Source of the DNA: a virus
Length of the DNA: 41,293 nt
IMG/VR virus record: IMGVR_UViG_3300031251_000051
Location: 1 to 41,293 of that record
Reading direction: 5' to 3' (one strand)
Shown here: one piece after another, positions 30,206-37,582 of the stretch
How the letters are laid out: every line of letters starts with the position of its first letter
Numbering within the stretch: position 1 is the first letter of the stretch
Translations under genes and position numbers: made by a program
The notes under the pieces: generated by a model
Told to the model about the DNA's origin: nothing
What the model saw: the letters and a program-made list of their open reading frames with translations, nothing else
Database searches by the model: none

Positions 30206-30623
30206 CGGCCCTCTTTTCGGCGGCGGCGATGAGGATCTCACGGGCAGCGGGATCGGCGAGCATGGCGCGGGCGGCGGCACGGCTCGCGTCGATGCCGATG
30301 CTCTCGGTGTTCAGCCCGGCGTCGAGGCGGGCATACTTCTCGTCCTGGTGGTCGTCGGCCTGGTCCTGCCCGGCCATGCCGAGATACGTCTTCACTCCGC
30401 TGAAAACGCCGTCATAGTCGCCCGCGTTCTCTGCCATGTCCAAAGCACGGTCGAGTTTCAGTTTGAGGTCTTCCCGCTTGGCCTCTGGCACATGCCACCG
30501 GGGACGCTTGCGGGCCGCCTGACGAACCAATGCCCGATCCTTCTCGCAGGCCATGTCGAGTTCGCCGGATGTAGTTTCCCCCTCCCGCGGCGCAGGCGGG
30601 GCAGACTTGTCTTCTTCGCCCAT
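30192..30623 (-). CDS. Probable terminase small subunit
   Basis: 143 residues from ATG 30623, the Met after the late element; an upstream in-frame ATG (30686) would add an unlikely basic leader. Helical and charged, with a basic N-terminal half (RQAARKRPRWHVPEAKREDLKLKLDRALD) and an Ala-rich end (RAAARAMLADPAAREILIAAAEKR). The position directly before terL and the size support the call; sequence similarity is not decisive. Confidence 0.65.
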   Translation of the reverse strand: MGEEDKSAPPAPREGETTSGELDMACEKDRALVRQAARKRPRWHVPEAKREDLKLKLDRALDMAENAGDYDGVFSGVKTYLGMAGQDQADDHQDEKYARLDAGLNTESIGIDASRAAARAMLADPAAREILIAAAEKRADAGG

Positions 30624-30627
30624 GCCA

Positions 30628-30637
30628 AGGTGTTGCC
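30628..30637 (-). promoter_or_regulatory. Late-strand element GGCAACACCT, copy 1
   Basis: Core with A at position 5, ending four bases before ATG 30623; it heads the whole late arm. Confidence 0.65.
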
Positions 30638-30699
30638 GACGCGAGACAAGCAATGCCGCAGGCTCTCCACATGATCTTCCCCTCATCTAATGTTCGGTA

Positions 30700-30727
30700 T
30701 TGACTCGCCTATCCGATTCCGTACATT
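30700..30727 (+). promoter_or_regulatory. Sigma-70-type promoter for the integrase
   Basis: TTGACT at 30700-30705, 16-base spacer, TACATT at 30722-30727. The predicted start is near 30734, which is the A of an in-frame ATG. The integrase mRNA is therefore probably leaderless. Confidence 0.68.
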
Positions 30728-32218
30728 GTGCGGATGTTGAGACTGGCGGGGACAGAGCGGGAAGCGACCGATAACCGGGAATCATCCCTCATTCTGAGGG
30801 GAGTTATTGCGTTGGAGCAGATCGCTTGCACCCTTGCGGGAATGGGTGGAATCCCCCGAGTCCGGGAAGATCATTCGCCTGTGCGAGCGGTGGGAATATC
30901 CATCGACGACGCGAGCCGGGCGTGGGTTGATGATCTGACCTCGGGCGGCTGCACACCCGGAAGCATCTCCCGGATGACGAGCACGCTCGAGCGCGTGGCC
31001 GAGTCGGCGGGGTGGAGTTCTGTCGCCGACGTGGACTATGACGGGGCGGTGACATTCCTTGCAGCACGCCGACGTGGAGACAACAAGAGCCTCTGGAGCG
31101 GGCCGACGCACGATCAAGCCGTGAGCACGCTCAGGGTGTTCGGCGAGTTCCTGCGGCGTTCCGGGCGGCTGGCGACGAATCCCCTGATGGACCTGCAAGC
31201 CTGCGGGATCAAGGGCGCGGACGGCTCCCGAGCGATCACAGTGGAAGAGGCCCGACGGGTTCTCGCGGTGTCCATCGACCGGCACATGGTCAGCCGACGC
31301 GCTCGAGGTATCGCCCCGCTTTTCTGGCTTCACCAGATGTACACGGGCTTGCGGTATTCCGAGGCACAATCGGCGAAATGGCGGGATTATGCGCTCGAGG
31401 GGTACAACGACGATCCGCCGGCGATCTTCACCGATCCAGAATGGCGCGGGAACAAGGGCAAGCGGAGAGAGCGGATTCCTCTGCACCCCCTCCTGCTCCG
31501 GTTCTTGAAGCAGCACAAAGAGCGGGTTCCCAACGGCGACGCCGATCTGGTGTTCCCGCACGTTCCGACGCGGGAGACGTGGCACCTCGAGCGCGAAGCC
31601 GCGAACATCCCGAAGTTTGACGGGCGACGAAGGCCCTGCACGCCGCACTCGCTGCGGAAGAGTTATTGCACCTGGCTTGATGCGATGACGCTGCCGCGCG
31701 GACTGGTGTCGAAACTCGCCCGGCACGCGGAAACGCTCACGGAGGAAAAATACATCGACCACGGGACCGATCTGGAAGTGCTTGCGATCAAAGACCTTCC
31801 GTCGGTTTGGCCGGAGGGCGTGGAACTATTTTCGATCCGCGCAACGAAAAAGGCTGGACTTCGACCAAATCCGGTCGATAGTTACAGCACTACGTCCGGC
31901 AGTCAGCAGATAGATCGCATGACCACCAACGAACGCATCCAATCCGCCCGCCCCGAGAAGCGATCTTCTGCTTCCGGCGTAGTAACCAGCCCGAATGGGC
32001 CGGGGCGGGCTGATTCCATGCGTTTGCACGAAACCGAGTCGCCGCGTTCTACCGGAACAGCAGATGCGATTCAGGTCGGAAATGGGCATTTCCAACCTGA
32101 ATCAACCCCCACCGATGAGGTGGTGGTAAGGGCATTGGCCCGCTGGCTGGATCGGACTGACCGCGGCGGCTCCATTCAGGAGCCTGCCCATGAAGATCGC
32201 CGAAGTTTCGACCGCTGA
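30728..32218 (+). CDS. int: Tyrosine recombinase (integrase) with long C-terminal tail
   Basis: 496 residues from GTG 30728; ATG 30734 is more likely because the promoter overlaps the GTG. N-terminal core-binding domain about 55-160. Catalytic domain with Arg 209 (YTGLRYSEA), Lys near 243-245 in a beta turn (EWRGNKGKR), His 307 and Arg 310 (TPHSLRKSYCTWL), His 333 (LARHAE) and nucleophile Tyr 342 (KYIDH). About 130 further residues are low-complexity Ser/Thr/Arg rich. Integrates and excises the phage; attP not identified. Confidence 0.9.
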   Translation: MRMLRLAGTEREATDNRESSLILRGVIALEQIACTLAGMGGIPRVREDHSPVRAVGISIDDASRAWVDDLTSGGCTPGSISRMTSTLERVAESAGWSSVADVDYDGAVTFLAARRRGDNKSLWSGPTHDQAVSTLRVFGEFLRRSGRLATNPLMDLQACGIKGADGSRAITVEEARRVLAVSIDRHMVSRRARGIAPLFWLHQMYTGLRYSEAQSAKWRDYALEGYNDDPPAIFTDPEWRGNKGKRRERIPLHPLLLRFLKQHKERVPNGDADLVFPHVPTRETWHLEREAANIPKFDGRRRPCTPHSLRKSYCTWLDAMTLPRGLVSKLARHAETLTEEKYIDHGTDLEVLAIKDLPSVWPEGVELFSIRATKKAGLRPNPVDSYSTTSGSQQIDRMTTNERIQSARPEKRSSASGVVTSPNGPGRADSMRLHETESPRSTGTADAIQVGNGHFQPESTPTDEVVVRALARWLDRTDRGGSIQEPAHEDRRSFDR

Positions 32219-32969
32219 GCAAGTCGCCCGCGCCTTGGGATACCGGGGGCCGGTGAAGCCCTCCCAGACCGCCAAACTCTCTGCCGATGTTGCGGCTGCG
32301 GATCTGGCTGAATCGCCCGAGTGGGTGGGCGAGCGTCTGCTCGTGCTCGTCCCCGGCATGTTCTGCTTGCTCCCGCCGACGGCGGCGGTGCTCATCGTCA
32401 CCGGCGAGATGGTCCGGGAAGGGCTTGTGACCGTCCGCTGCGATGGCCATCACCTGCGGATCTCCAAGGTGGTGCGGGAATCGGATCGGCCCGTGAAGGC
32501 CGTGAAGCCCTACAGCGAGGCGACAGACGACGAGCGGGCGCAGGCGTGCGTTGATGCGTTTAAGCCGCTGGCCGACTTGGGCAAGCCCTCCAAGCCGGTG
32601 ACGGCAGGCCCGACAAACGACGCGACGACGGACGCGCTCCCGCTGGCGATCCTTGGGCCGGGTGGGGACTTCACCACGACGATCGGCCCGGAGGTTCGCG
32701 TCTCCATCCCCTCTCTGGACGCGCTGGCGATGGTCAACCGTCGTCAGGCTCTGCTCGTCTCCGATCTGAATGCCGAGCAGGCCGGAACCCTCTGCCCCGA
32801 GTGCAAATCACCCGACGTAGGCCCGTGGGAAAACGTGCTGGTTGATGCGGGCTATTCGACCGAGCGCCGCGCACGCCCACACCGTCAGTTCCGGTTCTGC
32901 CCGCACTGCGATACGCGGTTTGAGCGTGGCGCGAGTGAGGACGGGATCGGCAGAGCAGTGCGGGACTGA
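32190..32969 (+). CDS. Unknown protein with C-terminal zinc ribbon
   Basis: 259 residues from ATG 32190, AGGAG site, overlapping the integrase end. Residues 1-130 are globular with a hydrophobic beta pair (ERLLVLVPGMFCLLPPTAAVLIVTG is only partly membrane-like). Residues about 205-250 form a zinc ribbon (LCPECKSPDVG and RFCPHCDTRF). It may be an integrase accessory factor or regulator; family not recognised. Confidence 0.7.
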   Translation: MKIAEVSTAEQVARALGYRGPVKPSQTAKLSADVAAADLAESPEWVGERLLVLVPGMFCLLPPTAAVLIVTGEMVREGLVTVRCDGHHLRISKVVRESDRPVKAVKPYSEATDDERAQACVDAFKPLADLGKPSKPVTAGPTNDATTDALPLAILGPGGDFTTTIGPEVRVSIPSLDALAMVNRRQALLVSDLNAEQAGTLCPECKSPDVGPWENVLVDAGYSTERRARPHRQFRFCPHCDTRFERGASEDGIGRAVRD

Positions 32970-33055
32970 ATCACGACCACGACCCGGAGGGCTTCCTGTG
33001 GCGGGGAGCCTGACGGGTCTGGCCGTGGTGGTCAGACAGAAACGGAGCCTGCCAA

Positions 33056-33244
33056 ATGCAACCAGTTATTGCGAACGAGATCAGGAAAGCGATCGCGGAC
33101 CCGCCCGCGCTCGAACGTGAGGAAGTGGAGGAGCGGGTAACGCCCGGCCACTGCAACGACGAGCGCGAAGCGAAGAAGATGCGGGCGTGCGGACACGCGG
33201 ACGAGCAGAGCAAGGCGGGGCGGGGACAGGAGAGCAACCAGTGA
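33056..33244 (+). CDS. Small charged protein before the ERF gene
   Basis: 62 residues from ATG 33056, GGAG site. Highly charged with Glu/Arg/Lys, two Cys and three His near the middle. Its TGA overlaps the ERF start as GTGA. No family. The 86 bases before it contain a long imperfect inverted repeat (ACCACG near 32976 and CGTGGT near 33025). Confidence 0.5.
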   Translation: MQPVIANEIRKAIADPPALEREEVEERVTPGHCNDEREAKKMRACGHADEQSKAGRGQESNQ

Positions 33245-33945
33245 AGCAGACCGAAACCATTTCCGACCTTGCCGCCGCGCTCGTGGCCGCACAATCCGAA
33301 ATGCCCGCAGTGGGCAAGAGCGGCAACAACGCTTTCGACAAGTACACCTATGCGAAGTTGGAGGATTACGTCAAGGTGATCCGCCCGATCTTCGCCAAGC
33401 ACGGGCTGTCGATGGTGACGAGCGTTGAAGCGGTCGAGCGGCTGCCGAACCGCACCACAAAGAACGGCGGAACAGAGTTCGGATCACAGGTCAAGATCGA
33501 CCTGACGATCATGCACAAGTCCGGCCAGTTCTTCACCGTGTCATCGTTCGGCGAAGGCCAGGATCGCACGGATAAGTCGATCTACAAGGCGATCACAGGG
33601 GCAAGGAAGTACGCCCTTGCGTCCGCGCTCGGGCTGGCGACCAGCGACGACCCCGAGGCGTTCGACCCCGAACCGCCGCCCGTCGCCCCGCCCGCGACAC
33701 CACCCAAGCCCAAACCGATGAAGGTCCAGTTGGCCAACGCGGTATCAAAGTGGTCAGGCATTTCGTCAACCAGCGAGGACGAGCAGACCAAGGGCGACTT
33801 CAAGAAAGCGTGCGCCGACGCGATCCGCTACCACGACAAGACGTGGACGAAGATCGACGACACACAGGCCGCGCTCGTGCTGGGGACCGTAAACAAGGCC
33901 ATCGACAACGGCGTGAAGTTCGCCGGGGCGGTGGGCAATGTCTGA
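33241..33945 (+). CDS. ERF-family single-strand annealing recombinase
   Basis: 234 residues from GTG 33241 (GTGA coupling). ERF signature: TISDLAAALVAAQSEMPAVGKSGNN, YAKLEDYVKVIRPIFAKHGLSMV and, most telling, DRTDKSIYKAITGARKYALASALGLATSDDPEAFD. The C-terminal 70 residues (after a Pro-rich linker) may bind partners. It anneals complementary single strands in phage recombination, working with the SSB and RuvC-like nuclease. Confidence 0.88.
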   Translation: MKQTETISDLAAALVAAQSEMPAVGKSGNNAFDKYTYAKLEDYVKVIRPIFAKHGLSMVTSVEAVERLPNRTTKNGGTEFGSQVKIDLTIMHKSGQFFTVSSFGEGQDRTDKSIYKAITGARKYALASALGLATSDDPEAFDPEPPPVAPPATPPKPKPMKVQLANAVSKWSGISSTSEDEQTKGDFKKACADAIRYHDKTWTKIDDTQAALVLGTVNKAIDNGVKFAGAVGNV

Positions 33946-34423
33946 CGACAACCAGTTACAGCGGTGTGATGACGCGATCGGTGTTATCGAAACCGGACTC
34001 GCCACCCGCGAGGAGTTTGTCGCGGCGCAGGCGTTCGTCAAGAAACTCGGCGAGATTCAACGCGCGATCAGGCACCGTTGGGAGCAGGCGGCTATCGCGT
34101 GGATCGAACAGAACGGCGAGATCACCGAGGGCGAGATTCGGTACTACGTCGGCTCCGAAACCAAAGTGAAATGCGTGAGTGCCCCGCTCGCGTGGAAGGC
34201 GATATTGGCAGCCGTCGATGGTGACGAAGAGAAGGCGATCACCGCATTCAAGTCTGAGCCGTTCAAGCCGTCAGTGGCAAAGAAACTGCTCGACAAGCAG
34301 GCCGACAAGCACTTCGTTTCCAAGACCGAGAAGAGTCTGGAAACGGGCAAGCCGTTGAAGAAACTGAAAGCCGTAAACCCCAAGTTCCTGCCCGGTCAGG
34401 AAGAAGACGAGAGCGACGAATGA
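33938..34423 (+). CDS. Helical protein between ERF and SSB genes
   Basis: 161 residues from ATG 33938, overlapping the ERF gene by 8 bases. N-terminal helices (CDDAIGVIETGLATREEF and QRAIRHRWEQAAIAWIEQNG), a beta patch, then a Lys-rich tail (EKSLETGKPLKKLKAV) and acidic end. Likely DNA metabolism from its place between ERF and SSB; no match recognised. Confidence 0.68.
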   Translation: MSDDNQLQRCDDAIGVIETGLATREEFVAAQAFVKKLGEIQRAIRHRWEQAAIAWIEQNGEITEGEIRYYVGSETKVKCVSAPLAWKAILAAVDGDEEKAITAFKSEPFKPSVAKKLLDKQADKHFVSKTEKSLETGKPLKKLKAVNPKFLPGQEEDESDE

Positions 34424-34860
34424 GTTACAACCGCGTGATCCTGATGGGCAACATCACCCGCGACGTGGAGTTGCGAGCGATCCCCAACGGCACGTCCATT
34501 GCCCAGATCGGGCTGGCCGTGAATCGGAAGTGGAAGGACAAAGACGGCGTGCAGCAAGAGGAAGTAACGTACATCGACTGCGAGGCGTGGGGCAAGACCG
34601 CCGAAAACATCGCCCGGTTCTTTTCCAAGGGCAAGCCGATCTTCATCGAAGGCCGGTTGAAACTGGACACTTGGAAGGACAAGACGGACGGTTCCAACCG
34701 CTCGAAGTTGAAGGTGGTGGTGGACACGTTCGAGTTTGTGGGCGGGAAGACCGACGACGCGCCCCAGGGCGCACGTCCCGCCGCAAGCAAGCCCGCCACC
34801 CGCGCCGCCGTCCCCACCGCTGTTGGCGAAGAGATCAGCCCCGACGACATCCCATTCTGA
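34420..34860 (+). CDS. ssb: Single-stranded DNA-binding protein
   Basis: 146 residues from ATG 34420 (ATGA overlap). OB fold with NRVILMGNITRDVELRAIPNG, TYIDCEAWGKTAENIARFF, KGKPIFIEGRLKLDTWKDK; Ala/Pro-rich linker and acidic tip DDIPF, the standard site for binding repair proteins. Full-length family member. Confidence 0.95.
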   Translation: MSYNRVILMGNITRDVELRAIPNGTSIAQIGLAVNRKWKDKDGVQQEEVTYIDCEAWGKTAENIARFFSKGKPIFIEGRLKLDTWKDKTDGSNRSKLKVVVDTFEFVGGKTDDAPQGARPAASKPATRAAVPTAVGEEISPDDIPF

Positions 34861-34868
34861 CGAACAAC

Positions 34869-34921
34869 CCCCGCGCCCTCACCCCGCGAACTGGCAAGCT
34901 CCGGGGTGGGGCCGGGGCTTT
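34869..34921 (+). terminator. Strong hairpin after ssb
   Basis: Left arm 34869-34886 and right arm 34902-34917 pair through CACCCCG/CGGGGTG, GCCC/GGGC and an outer CCCC/GGGG; followed by CTTTAT. A probable terminator, a few bases after the ssb stop. Confidence 0.65.
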
Positions 34922-34933
34922 ATCGAGAACACC

Positions 34934-35323
34934 ATGAAACTAGACATCCCCAAGCAGACATTCGGCAAGTGCGACGGGCAGACCATGCCCAAGCCATCCC
35001 GCGCAAAGCGGGAGAGCGTCAAGGCCGGGAAGCGTGCCGAGATCGAGCAGATCAAGAAGGACGCGGCGAAGGGCGCTGGGCTGGTGAAGGTCCGCAAGCC
35101 CATCGGTGCAAAGCTCCGATCGATGGTTCTGGACCGCGATGGGAGGAAGTGCGTTCTCTGCGGGAAGGCCGCCAAGGACAAGCACGCGGACGGCTCGCCC
35201 GTCACCTTGGAAGTCGATCACATCCTGCCCGTGGCACAAGGCGGGACGAACTGCGAGAGCAATCTGAGAGCGGCGTGTAACAGGTGCAACCTCGGACGCG
35301 GTGCGCGGCGTGATCCAATGTGA
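34934..35323 (+). CDS. HNH endonuclease cassette
   Basis: 129 residues from ATG 34934. Basic N-terminus, then zinc and HNH core: KCVLCGKAA (C73, C76), LEVDHILPVAQGG (D95, H96), ESNLRAACNRCNLGRG (N110, C115, C118). It is enclosed by two terminators, so it is likely a separately mobile or separately controlled gene. Either a homing or packaging-linked nuclease; since the packaging genes are far away, homing seems more likely. Confidence 0.88.
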   Translation: MKLDIPKQTFGKCDGQTMPKPSRAKRESVKAGKRAEIEQIKKDAAKGAGLVKVRKPIGAKLRSMVLDRDGRKCVLCGKAAKDKHADGSPVTLEVDHILPVAQGGTNCESNLRAACNRCNLGRGARRDPM

Positions 35324-35331
35324 TGCGTTAC

Positions 35332-35365
35332 CCCGGCTCGCACCGAGACGTGCCGCCGGGTTTTT
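35332..35365 (+). terminator. Intrinsic terminator after the HNH gene
   Basis: Stem CCCGGC/GCCGGG (35332-35337, 35355-35360) with inner stem GCAC/GTGC and loop CGAGAC, followed by TTTTT at 35361-35365. Confidence 0.88.
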
Positions 35366-35413
35366 AGACACGGACACGGACGCGGCCTGTTTGGCGCAAG
35401 GAAGCGAATCGGT

Positions 35414-36280
35414 ATGGCTTGGATCAAACTGCAAATCCACCCGGAGCATGACAAGGTGCTCGCGCTGGCTGACCTGACCGGCGCAACGCCCGAGCGGGTC
35501 TTTGCCGCCGCCGTGCGATGGTTCAGGTGGGCTGACGAGCACGCGGAGGACGCGAGCATCGGCCTGTCCCGCCGGGCCTTCCGGGAAGTCACCAGATGGA
35601 AGGGCGACGGTCTGGCGGACGCGATGCTGCACGAGCGTGTCGATTGGCTGACCGAGGAAGATGGCGTGCTCTCGCCGACGCGGTGGGAGACGCACATGAG
35701 CCGGGGCGCGAAGGTACGCGCTCTGGACGCGAGCCGGGAACGTCGTGGGAAAAAATCCAGATCAAAACCGGATGAACGTCCGGTCGGTGTACCGGAATCG
35801 GATGGTACAAAAAAGGTACTAGATGAGAGTAAGAGAAGAGAAGAACAAGACAAAGACCAAGAGTCATCATCGCGCGGGCGTGCGAGCGAGCCGCCCGACA
35901 AGCCGCCCCGCACAATCGCCGTCACCTTCTCCGCGATTCACGACGCGGCGATGGCCGAGCGTCCCCAGGGCGAGGCGATCAACCCGGACTTCAACGCCGT
36001 GCGGGATGCTCTTGTCGCCGCCGGATTCGACCGTGGACGGGCCTACACGCTTGCCAACAGGCCCGAGAGCACGCTGGATCGGGTGACGTGGCTGATCGAG
36101 CGGGCGCGGGCTTCAGATCACGCTGGGGCTATGGGCCTGATCGTCCGGGGCATCCAGCGGCCCGAGGAGTACCCCATCGAACGCCTGACCGTCGCCGAGA
36201 GCACAGCCGCCGCGGATGGCATCGCCGACGGCATACGCCGCGCAGAAGCCCGTAGAGCCAAGCAGGGAGCCGCCCAATGA
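35414..36280 (+). CDS. Probable phage replisome organiser / replication initiation protein
   Basis: 288 residues from ATG 35414, AAGGAAG site. N-terminal winged-helix-like domain (WIKLQIHPEHDKVLALADLTG, WADEHAEDASIGLSRRAFREVTR) like that of phage replication organisers; a charged disordered linker (about 115-165); C-terminal helices with FNAVRDALVAAGFDRGRAYTLAN. It starts the replication block after the terminator. No origin repeats were found inside it. Confidence 0.58.
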   Translation: MAWIKLQIHPEHDKVLALADLTGATPERVFAAAVRWFRWADEHAEDASIGLSRRAFREVTRWKGDGLADAMLHERVDWLTEEDGVLSPTRWETHMSRGAKVRALDASRERRGKKSRSKPDERPVGVPESDGTKKVLDESKRREEQDKDQESSSRGRASEPPDKPPRTIAVTFSAIHDAAMAERPQGEAINPDFNAVRDALVAAGFDRGRAYTLANRPESTLDRVTWLIERARASDHAGAMGLIVRGIQRPEEYPIERLTVAESTAAADGIADGIRRAEARRAKQGAAQ

Positions 36281-36990
36281 CACCGAGCGAGATTCAGACC
36301 GCCGCATCCGCCGCCAAGCGTCTGTGGCCCCGCCTTGCCACACCAAGGGGCTGGACGAACGACGAGTGGAGCGTGTTCGCCGCCAAGTGCTCGGGCATCT
36401 CCGTTGACTCCGAGCAGGCCGAGGCTGCGCTGCGGGAGTTGAAGGGGACGAGCGACAAGTACCCGACCGTGGCGAGTCTGGTGAAGGCGATCAAGGGCAC
36501 CGAGAGCCGCAAGCCCAGGACGGCGGAGGCGGTCGAGGAGGAGGTGGTCGGCCCCCGCGCCCGGCTCTACCGGATGAAGGCCCACCTGGGCATCGACCTC
36601 AACACGTCCGACTCAGACACGGTGAAGGCATGGTGGATCGACGGGTTGAACCGGGCGGTCAAACTCCGGGGGTTCGTCCCCTCCTGGTGGGCGAAGGACG
36701 CGCACCGCGACCTGATGGAACTGGCGAACTGGGGGAGCAACGAAGCCGACGAGTGGCTGGCCGAGCAGGAAGGGCAATGCCCGACCGAGCCGCCCGCGCC
36801 GGAGGATCGAACACCAGCCCAGCGGATGTTTGCGAACCTGTACAAGACCGGCATGGTTGCCGAGCCGGAGAAGTGGGCGCGAGCGTGGGGACGGGACCAC
36901 AACGCCAAGCCAACGACGGACATGAATATGCGAGAGCGCGTGACTTCCGAACTCGCCCATGTAGCGGCGAAGCAGGGGGTGCAATCTTGA
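36277..36990 (+). CDS. Possible helicase-loader-type protein
   Basis: 237 residues from ATG 36277 (ATGA). N-terminal helices (AASAAKRLWPRL, EQAEAALRELKGTSDKYPTVASLVKAIKG) recall loader/inhibitor proteins that act on replicative helicases; a Pro-rich linker precedes a helical C-terminus. It has no Walker motif. It is coupled to the organiser gene. Weak similarity; could be any replication adaptor. Confidence 0.5.
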   Translation: MTPSEIQTAASAAKRLWPRLATPRGWTNDEWSVFAAKCSGISVDSEQAEAALRELKGTSDKYPTVASLVKAIKGTESRKPRTAEAVEEEVVGPRARLYRMKAHLGIDLNTSDSDTVKAWWIDGLNRAVKLRGFVPSWWAKDAHRDLMELANWGSNEADEWLAEQEGQCPTEPPAPEDRTPAQRMFANLYKTGMVAEPEKWARAWGRDHNAKPTTDMNMRERVTSELAHVAAKQGVQS

Positions 36991-37025
36991 CCCCCTCCCC
37001 CGACAACCAAGCGAAAGAGCAAAGC

Positions 37026-37058
37026 ATGAAAGCCCTAGAGCAGGAGAGCCAGCGATGA
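37026..37058 (+). other. Ten-codon remnant/leader with 17-base repeat
   Basis: ATG 37026 opens MKALEQESQR and stops in the ATGA of the next gene. Bases 37027-37043 are identical to 37545-37561 at the 3' end of that next gene. It is probably the leftover end of a duplicated gene that now serves as a translated leader. Confidence 0.45.
37027..37043 (+). repeat. 17-base direct repeat, copy 1 (copy 2 at 37545-37561)
   Basis: tgaaagccctagagcag occurs just before and again at the 3' end of the ABA-sandwich gene, 518 bases apart, in the same frame (KALEQ). Confidence 0.8.
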
Positions 37059-37582
37059 ACTACGAGACGATGACGGACTTGGAGTTGGAAGCGGCGGTGC
37101 ATACCCGCGTGATGGGCAAGGAGGCCGAGACCGTTTGGATCGCCCGCGACGACGACGACAAGCCCGATGGACTGTCTGGTGCTTATGTGTTCACAAGCGA
37201 CCGTCTCGATACGGCGTTCTACACGAAAGAGCAGATAGAGGCGTGGATCGCCGAACACCCAAACATCTGCGGCAAGAAGATCAGGCTCGGCAAGTGGGAG
37301 CAGTACCCAGACTACACCACCGACCCCTCCGCATGGTGGAGCGTGGTGGAGAAGATGCGGCTGAAGCCCCGAGAGGGCCACTGCGATGTTTCAGTATCGC
37401 GCACCGCAGCCCTCAATCCTGAATACGTCTACACCTGCACAATCTGCGAACGCATCTACGAGCCGGGCGGATGGGCAAATCCCGATCTGTACACGGTTCA
37501 CGCAAACGCACCGACACCCGGCCGCGCCGTCTGCATCGCCGCCCTGAAAGCCCTAGAGCAGAGCGGAGGGAAGCCAGCATGA
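37055..37582 (+). CDS. Phage ABA-sandwich domain protein
   Basis: 175 residues from ATG 37055, AGGAG site. MTDLELEAAVHTRVMG at the start, YTTDPSAWWSVVEKM in the middle and TPGRAVCIAALKALE at the end are the landmarks of the phage ABA-sandwich family, which has no known role. A Cys-rich insert (HCDVSVS and TCTICERIYEPGG) is not typical of the short members. The 3' end repeats a sequence found just before the gene. Confidence 0.75.
   Translation: MNYETMTDLELEAAVHTRVMGKEAETVWIARDDDDKPDGLSGAYVFTSDRLDTAFYTKEQIEAWIAEHPNICGKKIRLGKWEQYPDYTTDPSAWWSVVEKMRLKPREGHCDVSVSRTAALNPEYVYTCTICERIYEPGGWANPDLYTVHANAPTPGRAVCIAALKALEQSGGKPA

Noticed and set aside
30624-30727. CI/Cro-type operator between integrase and terminase
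   Set aside because: A promoter is visible for integrase, but there are no repeated palindromes and no repressor gene was recognised nearby.
32970-33055. Riboswitch or small RNA in the 86-base gap before the ERF operon
   Set aside because: An imperfect inverted repeat is present but there is no known riboswitch core, promoter or terminator, so I do not call an RNA gene.
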